A DNA stretch of 64,000 nucleotides from Xanthomarina spongicola (GTDB lineage Bacteria > Bacteroidota > Bacteroidia > Flavobacteriales > Flavobacteriaceae), in assembly GCF_003148645.1 (NCBI RefSeq), contig NZ_QGGP01000007.1, forward strand, positions 62,001 to 126,000, given 5' to 3'. The notes beneath the pieces are model-generated. The model saw nothing but the letters and a program-made list of their open reading frames with translations. It was not told where the DNA came from and did no database searches. The position numbers and the translations under genes are program-made. Of this stretch, positions 43,829 to 51,339 are shown in pieces; position 1 is the first letter of the stretch, and each line of letters opens with the position of its first letter.

Positions 43829-44572
43829 ATGAAAAATCCATTAAAAATATTAATAGTTGAAGATGAAATGATTATTGCAGCAAATATATCATTACAACTT
43901 ACCATGCTTGGTTACGAAGTAACTGGTATTATTCCTCGTGGTGAGGAAGCATTGCTTCATATTAAAGAACAACAACCAAACATTGTTCTCCTTGATATTA
44001 ATTTAAAAGGAAAAATAGATGGCATAGAAACTGCTTTAATCATGCAGAAAGATTATAATATTCCAATTATTTACCTTACTGCTAATGCAGATGACACAAA
44101 TTTCAACAGAGCTAAAACAACAAATCCCTATGCATTTATTTCTAAGCCTTTTAAAAAATTAGACTTACAACGTGCAATAGAACTTACTGCAAATCATTTA
44201 AAATTAGAAAATAAAGATAAAAAAGAACCATCTATTGATAATGACGAACCTTTAATTTTAGACGATTGTATTTTTGTTCGTCATCACGAAAAAATGGTAA
44301 AAATCAATATTAAAGACATCTTATATATTGAAGCTGAACGAAACTATTGTCGTATTTATGCTAAAGGCAAAGAGTACTTGATAGTGACTACTCTAAAAGA
44401 TATTGATGAAAAATTACCTCAAGTTCATTTTTTAAGAATTCATAGGTCGTTTATAGTTAATATTTCTCAAATAGATGAAATAGCAACTAGTCATGTGGTT
44501 GTTTCAAGAAAAGCCATTCCTATTAGCAAGCAACTAAAATCTGAGCTCCTAAAACGCTTACATACAATTTAG
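43829..44572 (+). CDS. LytTR family response regulator
   Basis: A 247-residue DNA-binding response regulator. The receiver (1-122) has acidic E11-D12, phospho-acceptor D56 ('IVLLDINLKGK'), 'IYLTANADD' and 'FISKPFKK'. The LytTR domain (about 150-245) shows 'ILYIEAERNYCRIYAKGKEY', 'VHFLRIHRSFIVNISQIDEI' and 'ISKQLKSELLKRL'. Its ATG follows the kinase stop codon with no gap, giving a translationally coupled two-component pair. LytTR proteins bind direct repeats about 21-22 bp apart; such repeats occur just downstream at 44646-44676 and again at 50159-50189. Confidence 0.93.
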   Translation: MKNPLKILIVEDEMIIAANISLQLTMLGYEVTGIIPRGEEALLHIKEQQPNIVLLDINLKGKIDGIETALIMQKDYNIPIIYLTANADDTNFNRAKTTNPYAFISKPFKKLDLQRAIELTANHLKLENKDKKEPSIDNDEPLILDDCIFVRHHEKMVKINIKDILYIEAERNYCRIYAKGKEYLIVTTLKDIDEKLPQVHFLRIHRSFIVNISQIDEIATSHVVVSRKAIPISKQLKSELLKRLHTI

Positions 44573-44584
44573 TAACAATAAAAA

Positions 44585-44602
44585 CTTGCAATTAATTGCA
44601 AG
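44585..44602. promoter_or_regulatory. Perfect 18-bp palindrome after the LytTR gene
   Basis: CTTGCAATTAATTGCAAG reads the same on both strands and starts 12 nt after the response regulator stop. It has no T-run, so it is either a weak terminator stem or a protein-binding site 43 nt before the candidate LytTR repeats. Confidence 0.45.
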
Positions 44603-44645
44603 AAAGACAAAAGTAGCAACTCCCTTCGATAAAAATAAAAGTGTT

Positions 44646-44676
44646 TTCGGACATTAATAACTCTATTTCGTCCTAA
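44646..44676 (+). promoter_or_regulatory. Candidate LytTR operator, site 1
   Basis: TTCGGAC at 44646-44652 and TTCGTCC at 44667-44673 form a direct repeat with a 21-bp period, two helical turns; the second is followed by TAAT. The same arrangement recurs at 50159-50189. It lies 62-92 nt before the ATG at 44738, right behind the LytTR gene itself. Confidence 0.5.
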
Positions 44677-44737
44677 TACGCTTTTAATAAGTAATAATTA
44701 TAGCTTTCTTAGTTAACACATTTAAAACCATAATTAA

Positions 44738-45163
44738 ATGAAGCTCTTAATAACATCTTTTACATTAATAATTTGCTTTTTACTAATTCCTGAAACGTTA
44801 ATATCTCAAAATCAAGATGATAACATTATCACAATTGAAGAAGTTTATAATAATTTAATTCCTAACGAAATTTCAAGTACAAAAAACTTTATAAACCCTA
44901 CAACTAATTACAAATTGATTAAAACAAATCAAGAAGTTTCAATTTTAAATAACACTATAATTAGCGATGTTATAAAAGATTTTAAGAGTGAATGGGAATA
45001 TATAATTTTTAACGAAGTTACTATAAATGAAGTTGAGAAAGACAACATATTAGTAACTGGAATTATTTCAGGAAAAAAAATTGAACAAGGTATCGTAAAT
45101 CATCAATATTTTCAACATACATGGCTAATTCAAAATGGTATTGTTGTTAAATTTTTGAATTAA
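44738..45163 (+). CDS. Small secreted protein, NTF2-like in appearance
   Basis: A 141-residue exported protein with a signal peptide ending near residue 23 ('ETLISQ'). The mature part has alternating beta strands and ends in 'QHTWLIQNGIVVKFLN', which resembles the last strand of NTF2/SnoaL-like folds ('h.w.i.dGkI..f'). Assignment to that fold is tentative. It is the first gene behind a candidate LytTR operator. Confidence 0.5.
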   Translation: MKLLITSFTLIICFLLIPETLISQNQDDNIITIEEVYNNLIPNEISSTKNFINPTTNYKLIKTNQEVSILNNTIISDVIKDFKSEWEYIIFNEVTINEVEKDNILVTGIISGKKIEQGIVNHQYFQHTWLIQNGIVVKFLN

Positions 45164-45303
45164 TAAATATTAAAAAAACAAGTAGATATGTTTAAAAGCA
45201 AATAGCTTAAATTTTTATAGGGAAAATAGTTTAGTTTTTTGAAAAGGACACTAAACACTTAGCTATTCTACTTGTTTTAAATCATTAATTAACATAAAAC
45301 ATC

Positions 45304-46242
45304 ATGAAAAAGGCAGGTATTATTGGAGGCTCAGGCTTTATTGGAAGCTATATAACTAAGCAATTCTTAGACCATGATTTCGAAGTAAAGGTGTCTTCAA
45401 CAGATATTTCTAAAGAAGAAAAATATCAACATTTAATGAACCTAGAAAATTCAGATCATTTGCATATTAGCGAATTAGATGTTACAGATAAAGCAGCCCT
45501 AAAAGATTTTATTAAGGATTGTGATATAGTGATTCATGGAGGAACACCTTTCCAATTAGATGTTACAGATCCACAAAAAGAATTATTTGACCCAACCATA
45601 ATTGGTACTGAAAACTTTTTAGAAATAATTTCTAAAACACCCTCAGTAAAAAAAGTGGTATTAATAGCATCTGTAGCTGCCTGGAATACAAATTTTCCAT
45701 TACCAGTAGAAGGAAAAACAAGAAATGACACCTATAGTGAAAAGGATAAACCCTACACAAGTAAAGATAGTCATCCTTACGCTCAAGCTAAGTTTATTGC
45801 AAATCAAACGGTCGAAAACTTTATTAAAAACAATCCAGAAATAGATGTAGAAATTACAAGTGTTTCTCCTGTTATGGTCATGGGAAAATCTTTATCAAAT
45901 CGTGAAGATTCTACTTCAACAGGCATTCAATTTCTTTTCAAAAATAAAATAGCTCCAAACCCATTCATTCAAATGTTTTACGACACAGATATTCCTTTAG
46001 CTATAGTAGATGTGGAAGATGTTGCAACAGGTGTTTTTAAAGCAGCAACAATACCTGGAAACCATGGAAAGAATTATTTATTAAGTAGTGAAACCTATCC
46101 AGTTTCTGATGTATCGTTAATGCTTAATCATAAAGAACCAAAAAATGCACCAAAAATAATATATCAAAACAAAATGGCAGAACGCGAACTAGGATTGCCT
46201 TTCCGATCCGTAAAATCAACTTTAAATAATTATTCTAATTAA
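45304..46242 (+). CDS. NAD(P)-dependent epimerase/dehydratase family protein (extended SDR)
   Basis: A 312-residue cytosolic oxidoreductase. The Rossmann motif is 'AGIIGGSGFIGSYITKQF' (G-x-x-G-x-x-G). Then come 'SELDVTDKAALKDFIKDC' and 'IHGGTPF', and the catalytic Y-x-x-x-K is 'HPYAQAKFIANQTVENF'. This is the dihydroflavonol-reductase-like branch of extended SDRs; substrate unknown. A GGACACTAA (45246-45254) upstream is a possible degenerate LytTR half-site. The RidA gene follows after 13 nt and the cupin after 29 nt more, so the three are probably one operon. Confidence 0.87.
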   Translation: MKKAGIIGGSGFIGSYITKQFLDHDFEVKVSSTDISKEEKYQHLMNLENSDHLHISELDVTDKAALKDFIKDCDIVIHGGTPFQLDVTDPQKELFDPTIIGTENFLEIISKTPSVKKVVLIASVAAWNTNFPLPVEGKTRNDTYSEKDKPYTSKDSHPYAQAKFIANQTVENFIKNNPEIDVEITSVSPVMVMGKSLSNREDSTSTGIQFLFKNKIAPNPFIQMFYDTDIPLAIVDVEDVATGVFKAATIPGNHGKNYLLSSETYPVSDVSLMLNHKEPKNAPKIIYQNKMAERELGLPFRSVKSTLNNYSN

Positions 46243-46255
46243 AATAAAAATAATA

Positions 46256-46777
46256 ATGAAAAAAGCAACCTTTTTAAACCTAGCAGTTTTAACACTTATT
46301 ATTACTGCTACATTAGTAAGTTGTAAGGAAGAAACTAAAACTGAAACTCCTCAACCAGAACCTCAACCAATTGTAGTTGAAGTAGATGAAACACCAGACT
46401 ATTTTCAATTACGCCCAGAAGTTGAAAAAGCTTATGGCTATTCGCATGCAGTAAAAATTGGCAACGACATTAAAATATCTGGAGCTGTTAGTATGGATGA
46501 TGAAGGCAACCCAACTGCTGTGGGAAATTTAGAACAACAAATGAAAAACTGTTATGCCGATTTAGATAAAATCCTAAAGCATTATGGCTGTACATTTGAT
46601 GATGTGGTAAAGGAAGACGTATTCACTACAAACATGCCAAAATTTTTAGAAGTTGCTGGTTATAGAGCAGAAATTTACAAAAACCAATTCCCTACTGGTA
46701 CTTGGCTTGGCGTTAAAGAATTGGCCATACCAGAATTTCTTATAGAAATAGAATTAGAAGTACATAAAACGGAATAA
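46256..46777 (+). CDS. RidA family (YjgF/YER057c) lipoprotein
   Basis: A 173-residue protein with a lipobox ('TLVSC', Cys at about residue 23) and a Pro/Glu-rich linker. The RidA fold follows: 'EKAYGYSHAVKIGNDIKISG', 'NLEQQMKNCYADLDKILKHY' and 'FLEVAGYRAEIYKNQFPT', ending 'IEIELEVHK'. The catalytic-type Arg of RidA deaminases is not clearly at its usual place (family 'P.R....V'; here 'PTGTWLGVKELAIPEFLIEI'). This suggests a non-deaminase or altered-specificity member held on the outer face of a membrane. Confidence 0.85.
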   Translation: MKKATFLNLAVLTLIITATLVSCKEETKTETPQPEPQPIVVEVDETPDYFQLRPEVEKAYGYSHAVKIGNDIKISGAVSMDDEGNPTAVGNLEQQMKNCYADLDKILKHYGCTFDDVVKEDVFTTNMPKFLEVAGYRAEIYKNQFPTGTWLGVKELAIPEFLIEIELEVHKTE

Positions 46778-46806
46778 AAAAATCTATTAAAACCAAATTA
46801 ACAATT

Positions 46807-47259
46807 ATGAAAACAAGTCAATTATTAATGGCTCTTATAGTCATGATTTCTATAAACCTAAATTGCATAGGTCAAGAAAATAGCAACCAACAAACAATAA
46901 ATTATAAAACAGGAAATCCAGCAGATTGGCCTAAAGAACTTGATGCTGTAGTAGCTGCTCCAAAAAACCATAAAATTTTATTAGAAAATGACAGCGTAAG
47001 AGTTTTGGAAGTATCACTTGCTCCTGGAGAAGTAGAAGCATTGCATCATCATCAGTGGCCAAGTGTCCTATATATTCAAGAAGCTGGAGACTTTATTGAT
47101 TATGATGGTGATGGGAACGTTATTTTCGATTCTAGGAACTTACCTGAACCTTTAACTCTACCACTAACTATGTACAAAAATCCCGAAGCTCCACATAGTG
47201 TTGTAAATTTAAGTGAAACAGAAACCATACGACTTATTCGAGTTGAAATGAAACAGTAA
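46807..47259 (+). CDS. Secreted cupin-domain protein
   Basis: A 150-residue exported protein (signal peptide to about residue 22, 'INLNCIGQ'). The cupin motif 1 is seen in 'SLAPGEVEALHHHQWPSVLY' with several His residues able to bind metal, and motif 2 in 'NPEAPHSVVNLSETETIRLI'. Single-domain cupins of this type may bind or transform small molecules in the periplasm. It belongs to the run SDR-RidA-cupin. Confidence 0.85.
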   Translation: MKTSQLLMALIVMISINLNCIGQENSNQQTINYKTGNPADWPKELDAVVAAPKNHKILLENDSVRVLEVSLAPGEVEALHHHQWPSVLYIQEAGDFIDYDGDGNVIFDSRNLPEPLTLPLTMYKNPEAPHSVVNLSETETIRLIRVEMKQ

Positions 47260-47437
47260 AACCAAAAAACAAACATGAAAAAAATAAAAAAACTGCTTAC
47301 AATATCGTGTATATAAAAATGTTGTTTTTGGCTTAATAAAAGGACAATATTACACAAGCAAGATGACTAATATCGAAAATATTATTTCGTTCAGAAGCTA
47401 GATTCAATTAACTGTAATAATATAAATCACAAACAAA

Positions 47438-48199
47438 ATGAAAGACAAAGTCGCATTAATAACTGGAGCAAGTAGCGGTATCGGAAAATCTACAGCTGAA
47501 GCCTTTGCAGCCAAAGGTGCAAATGTTGTAGTCGCTGCACGTCGAAAAGAAGAGTTGGATAGTTTGGTTGCTTCAATTGTGGCTAATGGAGGAAAAGCCT
47601 CTGCCATACAAACAGATGTTTCTAACTCAAAAAGCGTGGAAGAAATGGTGGCACATACCATTAAAACCTTTGGCCGTTTGGATTATTGTGTCAATAGTGC
47701 TGGAATTGAAGGCGTATTTGGAAGCGTCATAGATTTACCAGAAGAAGACTGGGACAAAGTAATGAACATCAACCTCAAAGGAACATTTCTATGTATGAAA
47801 TATCAAGCCAAAGCAATGATTAAAGCAGGCAAAGGTGGTTCTATTGTGAATATTGGTTCGGTCAATTCATTTCTTGGTTTTCCAACAGGGTCTGCATATG
47901 TTACATCAAAGCATGGTCTTATTGGATTAACTTCTAGTGCTTCTGCCGAATTGGGACCACTGGGCATTAGAGTCAATCTCTTGTGTCCTGGTATTACTGT
48001 TACACCAATGCACGACCGTTTAAGAGATATTGTTGGTGATGACATGTACGACAAGGGCATAATTCCAACTGTTCATCTTCAACGTGCTGGAAAACCAGAG
48101 GAAATGGCAAAAGCTATCCTATTTCTATGTTCAGAAGATTCGAGTTATATAAGTGGTTCGACGCTTACTGTTGATGGTGGACTTACACTTACGATGTAG
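47438..48199 (+). CDS. SDR family oxidoreductase (3-oxoacyl-ACP reductase-like)
   Basis: A 253-residue classical short-chain dehydrogenase. 'KVALITGASSGIGKSTAEAF' (T-G-x-x-x-G-I-G), 'VVAARRKEEL' (NADP-type Arg pair), 'DYCVNSAGIEG' (N-S-A-G), catalytic Ser in 'VNIGSVNSF' and 'YVTSKHGLIGLT' (Y-x-x-x-K), and the end 'SGSTLTVDGGLTL' are all in place. Substrate unknown. The 178-nt upstream spacer contains GGACAATAT (47342-47350) with GACTAAT about 22 nt later, a weak relative of the LytTR-like sites. Confidence 0.9.
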   Translation: MKDKVALITGASSGIGKSTAEAFAAKGANVVVAARRKEELDSLVASIVANGGKASAIQTDVSNSKSVEEMVAHTIKTFGRLDYCVNSAGIEGVFGSVIDLPEEDWDKVMNINLKGTFLCMKYQAKAMIKAGKGGSIVNIGSVNSFLGFPTGSAYVTSKHGLIGLTSSASAELGPLGIRVNLLCPGITVTPMHDRLRDIVGDDMYDKGIIPTVHLQRAGKPEEMAKAILFLCSEDSSYISGSTLTVDGGLTLTM

Positions 48200-48360
48200 C
48201 GCATTTATGACAAAAATAAACTAAATCGATGCTCAATTACTAGTTACAACTTTTTCATTTTCGTTGTTTCCAAATTCATTTGGTAACCGATTATAAGTAT
48301 TAAAAAGAATTAGAAAAAAATAACTTCATATTAACAATTATTAATTAAAAACATCTAATA

Positions 48361-49215
48361 ATGAAAACCGTATTAATTACAGGCACTAGCAAAGGTATTG
48401 GACTTGAAACAGCACTATTTTTTGGACGAGCTGGATATAAAGTTTTTGCAACCATGAGAAATCCAGAAAAAGCTTCAGCATTTAAACAAAAAATAGCCTC
48501 CGAATCTTTGGATATCAGCATACATAAAATGGATGTCGATTCAGATGCATCTGTTTATAATTGTATAGATTCTATATTCGACAATCATGAACACATAGAT
48601 GTTTTGGTAAATAATGCAGGAATTGAACGTCATGGTTCTATTGAAGAAATGTCTATGAACGATTTCGAATCTGTTATGAATACTAATTACTTAGGTGTAT
48701 TAAGATGCACAAAAGCATTACTACCACAAATGCGAAAGAAAAAAACAGGTTGCATTATTAATGTTGCATCTGTTGCTGGACATATTTCCAACAGTCCCTT
48801 AGGTGCCTATGCAGCAAGCAAATATGCTCTAGAAGCTGTTAGCGAAGCTTTAGCGCAAGAAGTAAAGCCCTTTAACATTCGAGTAGCTATTGTAGAACCA
48901 GGCATTATTAATACCGAAATGGCAACTGATATTTCAGTAGATGGAGAGTCTATCTATCCACATTCTAAACGTCAAGCTGGTCTTTTTGCTGCAGCATTAA
49001 AAACGCCAACACCACCTTCTCTCGTGGCAAATAAAATTTTAGAAATCTCAGAAAGCAACTCTTGGAAATTAAGGCATCCCGTTGGACCAGATGCAGAACC
49101 TTTTATTGCATGGAGAGCTTCTATGAGTGATGAAGAATGGGTAGATTGGAATTCAGTAAATGATGAAGACTGGTATAATTCTGTAGAAAGAGATTTTGGA
49201 TTAAATGCACGCTAA
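48361..49215 (+). CDS. SDR family oxidoreductase
   Basis: A 284-residue classical SDR. Cofactor motif 'VLITGTSKGIGLETALFF', 'HKMDVDSDASV', 'DVLVNNAGIERHG' (N-N-A-G), catalytic Ser in 'IINVASVAGHISNSPL', and 'YAASKYALEAVSEAL' (Y-x-x-x-K). The C-terminal part carries an extra segment ending 'EDWYNSVERDFGLNAR', as in retinol-dehydrogenase-like SDRs. Substrate unknown. It is separated by 161 nt from the preceding SDR gene, so it may have its own promoter. Confidence 0.88.
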   Translation: MKTVLITGTSKGIGLETALFFGRAGYKVFATMRNPEKASAFKQKIASESLDISIHKMDVDSDASVYNCIDSIFDNHEHIDVLVNNAGIERHGSIEEMSMNDFESVMNTNYLGVLRCTKALLPQMRKKKTGCIINVASVAGHISNSPLGAYAASKYALEAVSEALAQEVKPFNIRVAIVEPGIINTEMATDISVDGESIYPHSKRQAGLFAAALKTPTPPSLVANKILEISESNSWKLRHPVGPDAEPFIAWRASMSDEEWVDWNSVNDEDWYNSVERDFGLNAR

Positions 49216-49490
49216 AGCAAAATTATTTGAAGGAAATCAAGAAAATTCTATAAATTACTTTAGTATTTAAGTAATAAAATCGATCCTTGTAAGAATACAT
49301 TCACTTAAATTTTGTATTTTTACTTGTATGCTAACTTATTAAACCAGTTGGTATTCAAGTAATTTTGTTTAGTAGCAACAAGCCCTACTTCTGCTATAAC
49401 TAATGATGAGGTATTAATACTATTCAATGTTATATTCATCTATTACTTTCTAATTATTTATGTCAAATTATTAACTTAAAATCATCACTC

Positions 49491-50054
49491 ATGAAAAAAT
49501 TAGTTTTATTATGTTGCCTGATATTCACCCTAAACTCATGCAACAAAGAGCCAAGATACACACAAGATTCAGAAGAAATTGAAATTGTTAAAGCTGCAAT
49601 TAATGATTACGACTACCAAGAATGGGATAAATTATTAACTCATTATGCAGATACAGCAAAAATATTTTACAATTCAAGATCGAATGTTTTATCGCCAATA
49701 GCCCTTCTAGATTTTCATAAAAATAATGATTCTAGTTTTTCTACCCGAGCTTTCGAAGACGAAAACAGAGAATACGAAATGGTTGAAGATAACAATGGTA
49801 AAACATGGGTTAATTTTTGGGGCTTATGGAAAGGAAACTTAACTGCAAATAACAAACAAATAGTAATTCCAGTTCATATAACGTATCAATTTATCGACAA
49901 TAAAATTGTTACTGAATATGGCTATTGGAATTCTGCTGAATTACAATTAGAACTCCAAAAAATTGAAGCTAATAAAACACTTTCAGAACCTGAAGAAGAT
50001 ATTGAAGATATTGTTGAAATTGAGGATATAGAAGACATAGAAGAAGTTGAGTAG
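49491..50054 (+). CDS. NTF2-like (SnoaL-type) lipoprotein
   Basis: A 187-residue lipoprotein (lipobox 'FTLNSC', Cys at about residue 17). The fold is suggested by 'IVKAAINDYDYQEWDKLLTH' then 'YADTAKIFYNSRSNVLSPIA' and 'WGLWKGNLTANNKQIVIPVH', 'ITYQFIDNKIVTEYGYWNS', which is a nuclear transport factor 2-like layout. The C-terminus is a very acidic repeat of E-D-I units (about 168-187). Ligand or reaction unknown. The 275-nt spacer upstream (49216-49490) is AT-rich and shows nothing I can assign. Confidence 0.8.
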   Translation: MKKLVLLCCLIFTLNSCNKEPRYTQDSEEIEIVKAAINDYDYQEWDKLLTHYADTAKIFYNSRSNVLSPIALLDFHKNNDSSFSTRAFEDENREYEMVEDNNGKTWVNFWGLWKGNLTANNKQIVIPVHITYQFIDNKIVTEYGYWNSAELQLELQKIEANKTLSEPEEDIEDIVEIEDIEDIEEVE

Positions 50055-50158
50055 CTATTTTCTATTTAATTTTCAGTTTAATTGAAACACTCCATTTAAT
50101 AATAAAAAGCATTTATTTTTACCAGTAGGACCCTTGTTTAGATAATTATTTTAGCATA

Positions 50159-50189
50159 TTCGGACAATAAATTCAATCATTCGTCCTAA
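50159..50189 (+). promoter_or_regulatory. Candidate LytTR operator, site 2
   Basis: TTCGGAC at 50159-50165 and TTCGTCC at 50180-50186, again with a 21-bp period and followed by TAAT, matching site 1 at 44646. It lies 88-118 nt upstream of the alpha/beta hydrolase gene. Confidence 0.5.
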
Positions 50190-50276
50190 TTCAATTTTAT
50201 ATTAATTTAAATATCACGTACTTAGAATTCAATAGATAATTGAAGATAACACAATCTATATAAAATAATTTTTATC

Positions 50277-51329
50277 ATGAAATCAAACATTATTATTTGT
50301 TTTTGTTTCTTAGTTTTTTGTTTTGGATGCCAAATAAAACAAAATTCTAACCCAGAAACCAATTGCGATTCAACGTATTTAGATTATTCTAACAGTAAAG
50401 ATCAATTTACTGGAGGCATCAACATGATTCCAATTACAACACCAAAAGGCACCTTCAATGTTTGGACAAAACGTGTTGGTAATAACCCGAAAATAAAAGT
50501 ATTACTTCTTCATGGCGGACCTGGTGGGACACACGAATTATTTGAATGCTTTGATGGCTATTTCCCAAACGAAGAAATTGAATATGTATATTACGATCAG
50601 CTAGATTCTTATTATAGCGACAAACCAAATGACTCTACACTTTGGACAACTGAACATTTTGTTGAAGAAGTAGAACAAGTTAGAAAAGCGTTAAATATGG
50701 ATCATAGCAACTTCTATTTACTAGGTCAATCTTGGGGAGGTATATTAGCCATGGAATATGCTTTAAAATATCAAGACAATTTAAAAGGTTTAATTATTTC
50801 GAACATGATGGCTAGTATCCCTGAATATGAAAAATATGCTGCTGAAGTTTTAGGACCGCAATTAGATCCTGAAGTTTATAAAGAAATTAAAGACATGGAA
50901 GCTAATAACGATTTTGAAAATCCAAGATATGCAGAATTAGTCACAACCAATTATTATACAGAACACGTATTAAGAATGCCATTAAATTCCTGGCCAGAAT
51001 CAATAACACGAGGATTTAACCACTTAAATCCAAGCATCTATATTTATATGCAAGGCTATAGTGAATTTGGAGTTACTGGTAATGCCACTTTAAAAGGCTG
51101 GGATGTATCGGATAGGTTAAAAACCATAAACACGCCAACCTTAATGATTGGTGCTACTTATGATACTATGGATCCAAAATATATGGAATGGATGTCTAAC
51201 CAAGTTCCTAACGGTCGCTTCTTATTGTGTCCAAACGGAAGTCATTTCTCTCAATACGATGATCAAAAAAATTATTTCAAAGGGTTGATTTCTTTTATCA
51301 AAGATGTGGATTCTGGCTCATTTAATTAA
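50277..51329 (+). CDS. Alpha/beta hydrolase lipoprotein, proline iminopeptidase-like
   Basis: A 350-residue lipoprotein (lipobox 'FCFGC', Cys at about residue 18). The oxyanion loop is 'LLLHGGPGGTHELFE' (H-G-G-P-G), the nucleophile elbow is 'LLGQSWGGILAMEY' (G-Q-S-W-G-G), the acid is in 'IGATYDTMDP' and the His in 'NGSHFSQYDDQ'. This is the pattern of prolyl aminopeptidases (family S33), but related members hydrolyse lactones or epoxides. It is located on the periplasmic side. The amidohydrolase start follows 10 nt after its stop, so they are probably one operon. Confidence 0.88.
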   Translation: MKSNIIICFCFLVFCFGCQIKQNSNPETNCDSTYLDYSNSKDQFTGGINMIPITTPKGTFNVWTKRVGNNPKIKVLLLHGGPGGTHELFECFDGYFPNEEIEYVYYDQLDSYYSDKPNDSTLWTTEHFVEEVEQVRKALNMDHSNFYLLGQSWGGILAMEYALKYQDNLKGLIISNMMASIPEYEKYAAEVLGPQLDPEVYKEIKDMEANNDFENPRYAELVTTNYYTEHVLRMPLNSWPESITRGFNHLNPSIYIYMQGYSEFGVTGNATLKGWDVSDRLKTINTPTLMIGATYDTMDPKYMEWMSNQVPNGRFLLCPNGSHFSQYDDQKNYFKGLISFIKDVDSGSFN

Positions 51330-51339
51330 TCTATTTTTT

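Noticed and set aside
49216-49490. 275-nt spacer checked for small RNA or small gene
   Set aside because: AT-rich, no open frame of note, no stable hairpin with a T-run, no recognisable RNA.
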